Source of the DNA: Alkalibacterium iburiense
Lineage (GTDB): Bacteria; Bacillota; Bacilli; Lactobacillales; Carnobacteriaceae_A
Direction of reading: 5' to 3'
DNA length: 26,868 bases
NCBI RefSeq assembly: GCF_039521845.1
Contig: NZ_BAAACW010000096.1
Span: 1-26,868, forward strand
The translations under genes and the position numbers were made by a program. Of this stretch, positions 15,112 to 23,487 are shown piece after piece (positions within the stretch are counted from its first letter, which is position 1; each line of letters starts with the position of its first letter). The notes under the pieces are model-generated. The model saw only the letters and a list, made by a program, of their open reading frames with translations. It searched no databases and had not been told where the DNA came from.

Positions 15112-16266
15112 CTAATTTTGAGACAGAAAAGCAACTGCCTTTTTAATATTTTTGACAAGTTCTTCTATTTGTTCCGTATGATTGTTCATTCCAAAGCTTA
15201 CACGAATGGTTTCTGTAATAGCCGGGTGATTCTCGTCATACAGAGCGGTGAGTACTAAGCTAGGATCAACATTTCCGGCTGAACAAGCTGAACCTATTGA
15301 GACCGCAATATGAGCTAAATCTAAATGAATGAGCAATTTATCAGCCGGTACACCTGGAAAACGCAAGCTTAAAATATGGGGAAGGCTATTATCTATAGAG
15401 CCATTGACTTCATAAGGTATACCGTAGTCATTTAACGACTGCAGGGTCTTTTTCTTTAATTCAGAATATAGCGTTCGATTCTTCTCTTTTTCTTCCTGGC
15501 GGATCTCAACTGCTTTTTTGAACCCAACAATCGCAGGTATATTTTCAGTTCCTGCTCGTTTTTTGTTCTCCTGTTCCCCACCACGTAATAACCCTGGTAA
15601 AGCGAGTGACTGATTGATATAGATAAACCCGATTCCTTTGGGTCCGTTAATCTTATGTGAGGAAACGGATAACAGATCGATATGCTGGTCTTTCACGTCA
15701 ATTGTTTCTGTTCCGTATGCTTGCACAGCATCTGTATGGAAAACAATTTTTCTCTCTTGAGAAGCAAGCATTTCACCTATTTCTTGTATAGGCATAATCG
15801 ATCCGATTTCATTGTTACCATAGATAATCGAAACTAAAATCGTGTCTTCTCTTATTGCCTCTTTAACTTGTTCCACCGTAACACATCCATCTTTATTCAC
15901 GGGAAGAAAAGTGACGTCAAATCCATTTCTCTCTAAATACATCAGGGGTTCTCTTACAGCCGGATGTTCAATTGATGTCGTGATAATGTGTTTGCCCTGT
16001 TCTTTTAACTTTTCGGCTGTTTGTAAGATTGCTATATTATCACTTTCGGTTCCTCCACTAGTAAATATGATTTCTTTAGGATGAGCATTTATGCTTTTAG
16101 CCAAAACCAGTCTAGCTTCCTCTAGGAGACCTTTACTTTCTCTTCCAAGTTCATAAATACTTGAGGCATTTCCATAGTGTTGTTCCATTGCAACAGTCAT
16201 TGCTTGAATCACATCGGGATGCATCGGCGTCGTTGCAGCATGGTCAAAATAAAGTGTGTTTTCCAT
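15112..16266 (-). CDS. cysteine desulfurase (NifS/IscS family)
   Basis: This PLP enzyme converts cysteine to alanine and a protein-bound persulfide. In Bacillus subtilis the neighbour of MnmA, YrvO, does this for tRNA 2-thiolation, and the same role is likely here. The 384-residue sequence has the N-terminal DHAATTP motif, TSGGTESDN, the PLP-binding histidine in SIEHPAVREP, the Schiff-base lysine K205 in SSHKINGPKGIG, RAGTEN, and the catalytic cysteine C328 in GSACSAGN. Insertions around this cysteine are absent as in short-loop group members. An AAGGGATG ribosome binding site is present 28 bases after gshAB. No IscU-like scaffold gene is nearby, which favours the tRNA role. Confidence 0.95.
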   Translation of the reverse strand: MENTLYFDHAATTPMHPDVIQAMTVAMEQHYGNASSIYELGRESKGLLEEARLVLAKSINAHPKEIIFTSGGTESDNIAILQTAEKLKEQGKHIITTSIEHPAVREPLMYLERNGFDVTFLPVNKDGCVTVEQVKEAIREDTILVSIIYGNNEIGSIMPIQEIGEMLASQERKIVFHTDAVQAYGTETIDVKDQHIDLLSVSSHKINGPKGIGFIYINQSLALPGLLRGGEQENKKRAGTENIPAIVGFKKAVEIRQEEKEKNRTLYSELKKKTLQSLNDYGIPYEVNGSIDNSLPHILSLRFPGVPADKLLIHLDLAHIAVSIGSACSAGNVDPSLVLTALYDENHPAITETIRVSFGMNNHTEQIEELVKNIKKAVAFLSQN

Positions 16267-16294
16267 TTTTCATCCCTTCTTCCATTCGAAAAGT

Positions 16295-18556
16295 TTAGGA
16301 TAGTTGAATAGTCGGGTACAACATATCTAACACTTTTCTAGTTAGTCTTCTACCTTTTCCTTTATGGACATAAGCATGCATATGCATAGCCGGATTAAAA
16401 TTCGCTTCTATCACTGTATAGCCGGGTTCTGTCGGCGTACTCTCTTTTGTCATATCCGGCACGATTAAGTCTATTCCCGTGACATTGACTCCTAGTACTT
16501 CTGCCATTTCTTCAGCAATCCGCTTGTAACTTTCATGCATAGAGTCTGTGACGTCAACAGAGTCCCCACCTGTTGAGATATTAGAATTTTCTCTTAAAAA
16601 GACTTTTTCGCCTTTTTCCAATACACTTTCAAACGTGCGATTCTGCTCTTTTAACATTAATGATTCGATCTGTCCCATCTGTATTTTCTCTAAAGGAGCA
16701 CGATGCTTCTCCCCTCTATACGGATGGGTGTTTTTAGCTTTTATTAACTCAGCTACAGTTCTTTCACCGTCTCCCACTACATTCGCAGGCTCACGTAACA
16801 AAACAGCTTCTGTTCGGCCATTAACCACAAAAAAGCGGTACTCAGTGCCCTCTATGAATTCTTCAACCAGAACTTCACTGTCTTCTTTAAATGCAATTTC
16901 TAGAGCCTCTCTATAGCCTTCCTCTTTTGGAGGGTTCTTAAAAATTGAAATGCCTATTCCATAGTTTGTTGATTTTGGCTTCACGACAATAGCTTTGTCT
17001 TTAATAAGGGGGTAATGATCTAGGGCATTTTCAATAGAAACAAATTCTTCTCCTCCAGGTATAGTGTACCCTTCATCCGCTAATATTTTCTTGGTTACAG
17101 TCTTATTTGCCATAATCCAGTGGGATATATAGGTATCCTTGGAGGTCATATTTCCGTTTTTCACATACTCGACTTGTTTGTCATGAGTCAGCTTGAGAAA
17201 TTGATCTTGTTCATCTAAGACATCAACTTCTATCCCTAGTTGAAGCGCATCGAATAATAAGAGTTGAGTACTCATTTCCATTTGTTCAAACCCTCTGAGT
17301 AAAAAGGGCTTTTCATAAGATTCTTGTTTGTAGGCTTGTCCTAATTTACTTCCTAAAGCCATGTAAGAACCTTCTTTTTCAACCGCCTTAACGACTTGAG
17401 CAGCTAATGTTCTTTCCGGCTCTTCAAAAGCGGCTATGGCCTCTTCCACACTTCTTATATAAGAAGAATCCAGTCCCAATTCTTTTGCGGTTTCGATCAT
17501 TTCATTGAGCAATAGGAGACCTTCTTCTTTAAACTGAGAGGGTTCGAAAGGATTTTCACCCGCTGTTAGCTCATTTTTTTTCATGCCTAAGTCCATCTCA
17601 TCATCCGTACTGTTTTGTTCTATCCAAAGCATAGTGAGTAAGAACAAATGAACAAATTGAGACTGTTCAATTGTAAATCCTAGTGAGTCAAAAGGGTTGT
17701 TATCAAACGATCGGAACTCGACATATTTGACTCCTTCATTTAATAAGCCTCTTGCTGCTTTTCCTTTTCCACGCAATCGGGCAGACCCATAATATTCTCT
17801 CTCCTCTATCAGTTGCCCTTCTTTAACAAAGCTTTCAATATCTTCAACATATGATTGGACAGAAGCATAAGACACACGGTCACTAAAAGTATTATGGTAG
17901 CCGATTGGACTGTTTCGGATACTTCTTGTATACACACCCTGACTCTCTCCATTGTCAAATGAAGGGTGACAGACTGGAGAAGCCCCGTAAAGATAAGTGA
18001 TCAACCATTGATAGCGTATGAAATTACGGGATAGTTTTAAAAATAGAAAGTCCAACTTTTCACGATGGTCTATGTTTAATTGTGACAACTTCTCTGTAAA
18101 ATCAGGAGCAAATGAAAAATTAAAGTGGATACCACTAATCATTTGTTTCCTTTTCCCATACTTTTCAGCTAGCTTTTCCCTATAGTGAATTTCTTTTTTA
18201 TCTTCCACATCAATAATAGGTATGGTATCTTCATCTGGGAGAATATTGGGCATACTAAAAGGCCATATAAACTCATCTTCTAGCAAATTTCTATGAGCCA
18301 CATCGTGCAAGGCCACTAACCACCTGTGTTGTTCTTTAAGGGACAAGGTTGGAGGTGTCACCAGTTCTAATTGAGATTCGCTAAAATCCGTTTGGATATA
18401 AGGATGGTGTTGACGGCTGCCAACTGTCTTGGGGTGTTTCGTCAACGCTAACTTTCCATCCAGCTTAGTACGCAAGCCTTCTTTTTCAATACCAAAGGAA
18501 CCTTTTGAAAAAACATGTTCCAGATTATTTTCTTTTATAAAGTTCTTTACATTCAT
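16295..18556 (-). CDS. gshAB: bifunctional glutamate-cysteine ligase/glutathione synthetase
   Basis: GshAB (GshF) makes glutathione from glutamate, cysteine and glycine in two ATP-dependent steps on one polypeptide. The 753-residue length fits the fusion. The N-terminal ligase part shows GSFGIEKEGLR, QTDFSESQLELVTPP, SGIHFNFSF and VEFRSFDNNPFD. The C-terminal ATP-grasp part (about residues 490-750) has IVVKPKSTNYGIGI, VLVEEFIEGTEYRFFVV, GDGERTVAELI, GGDSVDVTD and IEANFNPAMHMHAY. Such fusions occur in streptococci, enterococci, listeriae and relatives. GAGG precedes the ATG. A candidate promoter is TTGATG-N16-GATAAT (18629-18602, minus). It is divergent from rarA and leads into the desulfurase gene. 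Confidence 0.97.
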   Translation of the reverse strand: MNVKNFIKENNLEHVFSKGSFGIEKEGLRTKLDGKLALTKHPKTVGSRQHHPYIQTDFSESQLELVTPPTLSLKEQHRWLVALHDVAHRNLLEDEFIWPFSMPNILPDEDTIPIIDVEDKKEIHYREKLAEKYGKRKQMISGIHFNFSFAPDFTEKLSQLNIDHREKLDFLFLKLSRNFIRYQWLITYLYGASPVCHPSFDNGESQGVYTRSIRNSPIGYHNTFSDRVSYASVQSYVEDIESFVKEGQLIEEREYYGSARLRGKGKAARGLLNEGVKYVEFRSFDNNPFDSLGFTIEQSQFVHLFLLTMLWIEQNSTDDEMDLGMKKNELTAGENPFEPSQFKEEGLLLLNEMIETAKELGLDSSYIRSVEEAIAAFEEPERTLAAQVVKAVEKEGSYMALGSKLGQAYKQESYEKPFLLRGFEQMEMSTQLLLFDALQLGIEVDVLDEQDQFLKLTHDKQVEYVKNGNMTSKDTYISHWIMANKTVTKKILADEGYTIPGGEEFVSIENALDHYPLIKDKAIVVKPKSTNYGIGISIFKNPPKEEGYREALEIAFKEDSEVLVEEFIEGTEYRFFVVNGRTEAVLLREPANVVGDGERTVAELIKAKNTHPYRGEKHRAPLEKIQMGQIESLMLKEQNRTFESVLEKGEKVFLRENSNISTGGDSVDVTDSMHESYKRIAEEMAEVLGVNVTGIDLIVPDMTKESTPTEPGYTVIEANFNPAMHMHAYVHKGKGRRLTRKVLDMLYPTIQLS

Positions 18557-18675
18557 CTACATCTTACCTCATCCATTATATTTTACTTACTAATGTCAAG
18601 TATTATCTTATCATAAAGTTACCCATCAACATAGAGAAAGAAACGAGAAGTAAAGCAAACTTTTGTTCATAATCA

Positions 18676-18704
18676 TTTTATTACCTATTAAATAGTGCTA
18701 TAAT
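18676..18704 (+). promoter_or_regulatory. rarA promoter (extended -10)
   Basis: TGCTATAAT at 18696-18704 is an extended -10 element about 58 bases before rarA. A poor -35 (TTTTAT, 18676-18681) lies 17 bases upstream. Confidence 0.6.
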
Positions 18705-18761
18705 TAAAGAGATGAAAAGGTGATTTGTAAGCAACCAAATACAAAGTAAAGGAGCATGTCA

Positions 18762-20027
18762 TTGAATAAACCTCTAGCCTATCGAATGAGACCTCAGTCC
18801 ATCGATCATATTGTTGGGCAAGAGCATTTGGTTGGAGAAGGCAAAATCATATGGAGAATGGTCAAAGCAAAACAACTCTCTTCAATGATACTTTACGGGC
18901 CACCTGGTATAGGTAAAACAAGTATTGCCAGTGCGATTGCAGGTTCAACTAAATATGCTTTTAGAAAATTAAATGCAGCCACAGATACTAAAAAAGATTT
19001 ACAAATTGTTGTAGAAGAAGCTAAAATGAGTGGGTCAGTTATCCTGCTTTTAGATGAGGTCCATCGGTTAGACAAACCTAAGCAAGATTTTTTATTGCCT
19101 CATTTGGAAAATGGACGGATTGTCTTAATTGGTGCGACTACTGAGAATCCTTATATTTCCATCCACCCGGCTATTAGAAGCCGATCTCAGATTTTCGAAT
19201 TAAAACCATTGACAGAATCTCAAATTACTTTGGCTTTAAATCGTGCCTTGGAAGATAAAGAGAATGGCTTTGGGGAGACTTCGGTTATCATCGAAAAAGA
19301 TGTTCTCCATTATTTCTCAAGAGTAACCAATGGAGATTTAAGAAGTGCGCTCAATGCGTTGGAACTAGCTGTAAAATCAACTGAACCAGACGATAACGGG
19401 GATATACACATCACCTTAGCGATAGCCGAAGAGTGCTTGCAGAGAAAAGCTCTGACCCATGATAAAGATGGGGATGCTCACTATAATGCCATATCTGCCT
19501 TTCAAAAATCTATTCGGGGAAGCGATGTCCATGCGGCTCTGCATTATTTAGCACGCTTAATTGAAGCCGGTGAGTTAATCATTATATGTCGTCGTTTAAT
19601 GGTTACTGCTTATGAAGATATCGGGCTCGCTAATCCAGCTGGAGTCGCCCGTGTCGTAACAGCTGTGCAGGCTGCAGAAAAAATGGGATTGCCTGAAGCG
19701 AGAATCCCTTTAGCCAATGCGGTTATTGAAATGTGTCTATCGCCCAAATCCAACAGCGCAATATCAGCAGTGGATAAGGCTCTAGCTGATGTGAGAGAAG
19801 GAAAAAGCGGGGATGTCCCCGATCATCTAAAGGATTCCCACTACAAAGGGGCAAAAGAATTAGGAAGTGGCGTGGGCTATCAGTTCCCTCATAACTTTGA
19901 TAACCACTGGGTAAAACAGCAGTACTTACCTGATAATTTAAAAAATAAAGAATATTATCACCCTGTTCCGACCTCCAAATTTGAACAGGCCTTATTAAAA
20001 CAAGCACAAAAGTTTAATAATAAATAA
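18762..20027 (+). CDS. rarA: replication-associated recombination protein RarA
   Basis: RarA (MgsA) is an AAA+ ATPase related to clamp loaders that acts at stalled replication forks. The protein, about 421 residues, has the starting motif PLAYRMRPQSIDHIVGQEHL, Walker A GPPGIGKTS, Walker B LLLDEVHRLD, sensor 1 IGATTENPY, the arginine finger region RSRSQ, and the C-terminal tetramerisation part (AYEDIGLANP, RIPLANAVIEMCLSPKSNS). An ATG at 18756 is in frame, but the GGAG of the binding site ends one base before it. The TTG at 18762 lies seven bases after that site and gives MNKPLAYRMRP, which matches family N-termini. TTG is therefore preferred. Confidence 0.96.
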   Translation: MNKPLAYRMRPQSIDHIVGQEHLVGEGKIIWRMVKAKQLSSMILYGPPGIGKTSIASAIAGSTKYAFRKLNAATDTKKDLQIVVEEAKMSGSVILLLDEVHRLDKPKQDFLLPHLENGRIVLIGATTENPYISIHPAIRSRSQIFELKPLTESQITLALNRALEDKENGFGETSVIIEKDVLHYFSRVTNGDLRSALNALELAVKSTEPDDNGDIHITLAIAEECLQRKALTHDKDGDAHYNAISAFQKSIRGSDVHAALHYLARLIEAGELIIICRRLMVTAYEDIGLANPAGVARVVTAVQAAEKMGLPEARIPLANAVIEMCLSPKSNSAISAVDKALADVREGKSGDVPDHLKDSHYKGAKELGSGVGYQFPHNFDNHWVKQQYLPDNLKNKEYYHPVPTSKFEQALLKQAQKFNNK

Positions 20028-20056
20028 ACAAGTTTTTATAGGTGTAAGCCTATGTA

Positions 20057-20085
20057 TTGACTAGGTGCCCCCTCTGTGCTATTAT
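20057..20085 (+). promoter_or_regulatory. 6S RNA promoter
   Basis: TTGACT (20057-20062) and TATTAT (20080-20085) with 17-base spacing lie about six bases before the expected 5' end of 6S RNA, and no open frame follows. Confidence 0.75.
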
Positions 20086-20090
20086 AAGGA

Positions 20091-20283
20091 TAAGAATTCT
20101 GAGGTGTGCGCGATGCCTATACACTGTGTTGACCGAACATTTTATTAAAACATTGGGATTCTAATGAACGAGTGAATGACATGCCTTATCACTTGGAAGT
20201 CAGAAATTTGTTTTGTGAAGCCCACCTGCTTTTAGCGGGTTCAACCTAACATGGCATTAACCGGCACCATCGGAATTTCTTAT
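20091..20283 (+). ncRNA. ssrS: 6S RNA
   Basis: 6S RNA mimics an open promoter and binds sigma-A RNA polymerase in stationary phase. The roughly 193-base transcript has the conserved 5' box TCTGAGGTGTGCGC (compare TCTGAGATGTTCGC in Escherichia coli) and the matching 3' box GGCACCATCGGAATTTCTT. The ends pair as a long closing stem: AAGAATTCTGAGGTG (20092-20106) with 20265-20281, allowing two bulged bases. A large central bulge is flanked by further stems, for example around 20217-20242. Bacillus subtilis also has a 6S gene near its rarA homologue. No significant open frame lies here. An intrinsic terminator follows at 20300, so the primary transcript may be longer and then trimmed. Confidence 0.87.
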
Positions 20284-20299
20284 ACTTAGATATTAAATT

Positions 20300-20331
20300 G
20301 AGCTGAGACATACTGTCTGAGCTCTTTTTTT
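20300..20331 (+). terminator. terminator after 6S RNA
   Basis: An 11-position stem with one mismatch (20300-20310 with 20314-20324), a three-base loop and seven Ts ends the 6S transcription unit. Confidence 0.88.
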
Positions 20332-20379
20332 GATTTAATTGAGTCATTCACTGTAAATAAACTATCCTTTCGTTTATTT

Positions 20380-20421
20380 TGAAAGTGTTTTTATGCATTT
20401 ATTTTTGTTTTCTAGTATAAT
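20380..20421 (+). promoter_or_regulatory. uspA-like gene promoter with cre-like site
   Basis: A perfect TATAAT at 20416-20421 lies about 33 bases before the stress protein gene; the -35 is not clear. TGAAAGTGTTTTTA at 20380-20393 resembles the catabolite-responsive element bound by CcpA (TGWAANCGNTNWCA) but lacks the central CG and has a T for the C near its end. The promoter is plausible and the cre is speculative. Confidence 0.4.
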
Positions 20422-20453
20422 GAAGCTAAGATGAAGAAAGGATGTGCTGCATA

Positions 20454-20918
20454 ATGTTACAAGAATACGAGAAAATATTAGTCGCCATAGATGGTTCCTC
20501 ACAAGCAAAAAAAGCCTTTAAAAAAGCTGTTGAGGTAGCTAAAAGAAACAATGCCGTTTTAGTATTGGCACACGTTGTTGACACTAGGGCCTATCAATCA
20601 TTCTCCACTTTCGATGGGTCTATCGCAGACACCGCACGAATTGAAGCCAAAAACACTCTGAAAGAATACGAATCCTACGCTAAAAACGAAGGGTTAGACA
20701 ATGTCAAACTCGTCCTGGAATATGGTTCCCCTAAGGTAATGATTGCCCGACAAATCCCTGAAGCAGAAGGAATTGACTTAATTATGCTAGGGGCAACAGG
20801 TCTAAATGCTGTGGAACGTATTTTCGTAGGTTCCGTATCAGAATATGTCATACGAAACGCTCACTGTGATGTCATGATTATAAGAACGGATTTAAATAAT
20901 AAGTATACAGAGCAATAG
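20454..20918 (+). CDS. universal stress protein, UspA family
   Basis: This 154-residue cytoplasmic protein has the UspA fold, with N-terminal KILVAIDGSSQAKKAFKKA and the C-terminal nucleotide-binding motif G-2X-G-9X-G-S intact as GATGLNAVERIFVGS. That places it in the ATP-binding subgroup rather than the UspA-type subgroup without ATP. Such proteins help survival in starvation or acid, with roles that differ between species. The frame is open four codons further upstream to an ATG at 20442 that directly abuts the GAAAGG binding site. The ATG at 20454 is better spaced and gives the usual N-terminus. It follows the 6S RNA unit and converges with ackA, sharing a terminator. Confidence 0.93.
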   Translation: MLQEYEKILVAIDGSSQAKKAFKKAVEVAKRNNAVLVLAHVVDTRAYQSFSTFDGSIADTARIEAKNTLKEYESYAKNEGLDNVKLVLEYGSPKVMIARQIPEAEGIDLIMLGATGLNAVERIFVGSVSEYVIRNAHCDVMIIRTDLNNKYTEQ

Positions 20919-20923
20919 ATAGT

Positions 20924-20964
20924 ATAAGACCCGCTCCCCTCTTTATGAGGAGAGCGGGTCTTAT
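20924..20964. terminator. bidirectional terminator between the stress protein gene and ackA
   Basis: A 13-pair perfect stem (20924-20936 with 20952-20964) is extended by four pairs past one mismatch, with a five-base loop. Only short T-rich tracts flank it (TTATTTGATT on the plus strand). Confidence 0.85.
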
Positions 20965-20983
20965 TTGATTAAAACAAATAGAT

Positions 20984-22177
20984 TTAAGCTTGTTTAAACT
21001 TTTCAACATCACGAGCAATCATGACTTCTTCGTCCGTTGGAACAAGCAATACTTTAACTTTAGAGTCATCTGAAGAAATAACTCTCTCTTCTCCACGAAC
21101 ATTATTTTTCTCTTGGTCCAATTCAACACCAAAGAAAGAAAGACCATCGATGATATTTTTACGTGTATCCACGCCGTTTTCACCAATTCCTGCAGTAAAG
21201 ACAATAGCATCTACACCATTCATTGTAGCAACGTAAGATCCAATGTACTTTCTTACACGGTCTTCAAAGATACGTAAAGCAATGGCAGCTCTCTCGTTTG
21301 TCTCTTCTGCATTTTCTAAGTCTCTCATATCACTTGAGATACCAGAAAGACCTTTAAGTCCGGATTTGTTATTTAGAATATAAATCATTTCTTCAATCGT
21401 TTCAATACCTTCTTTTCTCATCAAGAAAGGAAGTAAGGAAGCATCGATGTCTCCTGTACGAGTCCCCATAGTTACACCAGCTAATGGAGTGAATCCCATT
21501 GATGTATCAACCGATTTTCCGCCCTCAACAGCTGTAATAGAGGCTCCGTTACCTAAATGGCAAGTAATGATTTTCAAATCTTCAACAGGTTTGCCCAACA
21601 TATCCGCAGCTTTCTGAGAGACATATTTATGACTCGTTCCGTGTGCTCCGTATTTACGAGCGTTATGTTTTTCATAATACTCCATTGGCAAGCTATACAG
21701 GTAGTTGACTTTCGGCATCGTGGTATGGAAAGATGTATCAAAAACAGCTACACTTGTAATATCTGGTAAGATTTTACGGAAAGCCTTAATTCCTGTAGCA
21801 TTGGCTGGATTGTGTAAAGGTGCAAATTCTGATAAATCTTCAATTTGCTGAATCACTTCATCTGTTACTAAGGCAGAATCTTCAAAGATTTCTCCACCTG
21901 CAACGACTCGGTGTCCCACTCCAGTAATTTCATTAAAGTCTTTAATAATGCTTAATTCTGTTAATTGTTTTAATAACATTTCAACAGCAATTTCATGATT
22001 GTCAATATCTACAACCGTTTCGTATTTTTTCCCGTCGTCATACTTGATGGTAAAGATAGAATCATTTAAACCAATTCTTTCGACGATTCCAGAAGCTAAC
22101 ACTTCTTCTTGCGGCATGTTATATAATTTCCATTTCAAACTAGAACTTCCTGCATTAATAGCAATTGTCTTTGACAT
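20984..22177 (-). CDS. ackA: acetate kinase
   Basis: Acetate kinase interconverts acetyl phosphate plus ADP with acetate plus ATP, giving ATP in fermentation. The 397-residue protein carries all family signatures: INAGSSSLKWKLY at the N-terminus, VGHRVVAGGE, AVFDTSFHTTMP, RKYGAHGTSHKYV, CHLGNGASITAV, GVTMGTRTGDID and FTAGIGENG. The binding site GAGGGAGAG lies a few bases before the ATG. It follows the ytxK-like methyltransferase by 18 bases and is probably co-transcribed with it, the usual order in Firmicutes. It converges with the stress protein gene. Confidence 0.98.
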   Translation of the reverse strand: MSKTIAINAGSSSLKWKLYNMPQEEVLASGIVERIGLNDSIFTIKYDDGKKYETVVDIDNHEIAVEMLLKQLTELSIIKDFNEITGVGHRVVAGGEIFEDSALVTDEVIQQIEDLSEFAPLHNPANATGIKAFRKILPDITSVAVFDTSFHTTMPKVNYLYSLPMEYYEKHNARKYGAHGTSHKYVSQKAADMLGKPVEDLKIITCHLGNGASITAVEGGKSVDTSMGFTPLAGVTMGTRTGDIDASLLPFLMRKEGIETIEEMIYILNNKSGLKGLSGISSDMRDLENAEETNERAAIALRIFEDRVRKYIGSYVATMNGVDAIVFTAGIGENGVDTRKNIIDGLSFFGVELDQEKNNVRGEERVISSDDSKVKVLLVPTDEEVMIARDVEKFKQA

Positions 22178-22195
22178 AACAATCTCTCCCTCTTT

Positions 22196-23206
22196 TTAGT
22201 TAAACCCTTGTTCTTCTTTCCAATTTTTAACATCTACAATAAACGTATTAAAAGCTTCCTTGTCATTTATAGCAGGCGCATTGGCTATAAGGACTTCTTT
22301 AGCCTGTTTGCTGTCTTCGCCTTTCTTTTGAACCACAAACAATGATTTCTTGGATTGTTCATTCTTAAACCATTCCGTCGGTAAATGAATCACAGCCTGT
22401 ACATGGCCCACCTTTTGGACAAATGAAAGCAATTCTTTTACTTCTTCTGATTCAAATGTACGAGTGGGAAGCAGGAAAAAGCTGTATCCGCCCTCTTTTA
22501 AATAGTTTAGCCCCTGTTCAATCAAAAGAAAATGACTGTAGGAGTATCCTTCTTTAAAAGCTGTCTCATAATCTGTTTGTTTCAATTCCCTCGGGTAGTA
22601 GCCAACTGGCAAATCAGAAACCAGTATATCCACTGGATCAACGAGTAAAGATTGTATAGCATCTTGCAACATCAATTCAATTGGTATCTCAAGTAAGGCA
22701 GATAAGGTAGAGGCTAATGAAAGTAATAAATCATCATTATCAATACCCGTTAACTTCACTTGGTTATTTTCTGCATATAATGTTGTATAAATGGTATACA
22801 GCAAATTCCCTGTACCCACAGAGAAGTCAGCTAGATGAATAGATGAACGACTCTCCTTGAAAAGAGCTATCAGATGAGATAATAATACACCAATCGCATC
22901 TGGTGTTGGCTGATGATTGGGCTGTAAATTATCTTCTTTGCTCGCCTGTATAAGAATGAACTGAATTGCCTGCTTTCGTTCTTTCATTGATAAAGTTGAT
23001 AGGTCGAAAGCGGCGTAAATGTTTTTCAGTTTGTCAACCGTGCCAGGATTTGGCTTCCCCTCTTCAACGTGTACGTTTCCGCCATCTATGAGGTTCTCAC
23101 CCGTCTCGATCAGCGCTTCTATATAGGTTGAATCCAAATCAGCTTGAATGAGTTTGGCTGAATCATTAAGAGTATTAAAAAAAAGCTCTATTTTTTTAGT
23201 ATCCAA
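22196..23206 (-). CDS. ytxK: YtxK-like class I SAM-dependent methyltransferase
   Basis: This 336-residue protein resembles the N6-adenine DNA methylase fold. The SAM-binding loop is seen as ADFSVGTGNLLYTIY (about residues 137-151). The catalytic motif, NPPY or DPPY in active DNA methylases, reads SDLPVGYYP here, as I recall is typical of the YtxK group, so DNA methylation activity is doubtful. The target is unknown. It starts with TTG after an AAAGGG site. A candidate promoter TTGTTA-N17-TAGAAT lies at 23320-23292 (minus strand). It precedes ackA as in many Firmicutes. In those genomes the competence operon comG often lies upstream, but here rpmA does. Confidence 0.88.
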   Translation of the reverse strand: MDTKKIELFFNTLNDSAKLIQADLDSTYIEALIETGENLIDGGNVHVEEGKPNPGTVDKLKNIYAAFDLSTLSMKERKQAIQFILIQASKEDNLQPNHQPTPDAIGVLLSHLIALFKESRSSIHLADFSVGTGNLLYTIYTTLYAENNQVKLTGIDNDDLLLSLASTLSALLEIPIELMLQDAIQSLLVDPVDILVSDLPVGYYPRELKQTDYETAFKEGYSYSHFLLIEQGLNYLKEGGYSFFLLPTRTFESEEVKELLSFVQKVGHVQAVIHLPTEWFKNEQSKKSLFVVQKKGEDSKQAKEVLIANAPAINDKEAFNTFIVDVKNWKEEQGFN

Positions 23207-23291
23207 AATATGACCCTTTCATACTTTATTAGTTGTTTATAAAATTAAGTGGTAAAAAGTTAATTGAAAATAACAGGGTTTTCCACTATTT

Positions 23292-23320
23292 ATTCTAACT
23301 CATTTATCTTTGCATAACAA
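23292..23320 (-). promoter_or_regulatory. candidate ytxK-ackA promoter
   Basis: Minus strand TTGTTA (23320-23315) and TAGAAT (23297-23292) are 17 bases apart, about 85 bases before the ytxK start. The rest of the 281-base gap (23207-23487) holds the rpmA terminator and no recognisable gene or comG remnant. Confidence 0.5.
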
Positions 23321-23433
23321 TAGATAACAACTTTCTATCTACTTATAGTCAGCTGTCTTTCTAAAATAGCGATGAAATAAATGGATAAGTGGCCTTCTTA
23401 TGTATCAAGCTTTTATCTCTCAATAAGAGTAAA

Positions 23434-23471
23434 ATAAAAAGGAACCACAATCTTTATGATTAATGATTCCT
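23434..23471 (-). terminator. rpmA terminator
   Basis: An eight-pair stem with one wobble (23464-23471 with 23440-23447) with a 16-base loop runs into five Ts and then ATTTT. It lies 16 bases after rpmA and ends the rplU-prp-rpmA operon. Confidence 0.72.
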
Positions 23472-23487
23472 GTATATTTATTTATCT

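Noticed and set aside
18575..18599. TTGACA and TATAAT upstream of gshAB as its promoter
   Set aside because: The hexamers are only 13 bases apart and transcription would begin inside the ribosome binding site; a site slightly further upstream is more plausible.
19723..20007. 94-codon minus-strand frame opposite the rarA 3' end
   Set aside because: It is antisense to a conserved coding region, without its own signals.
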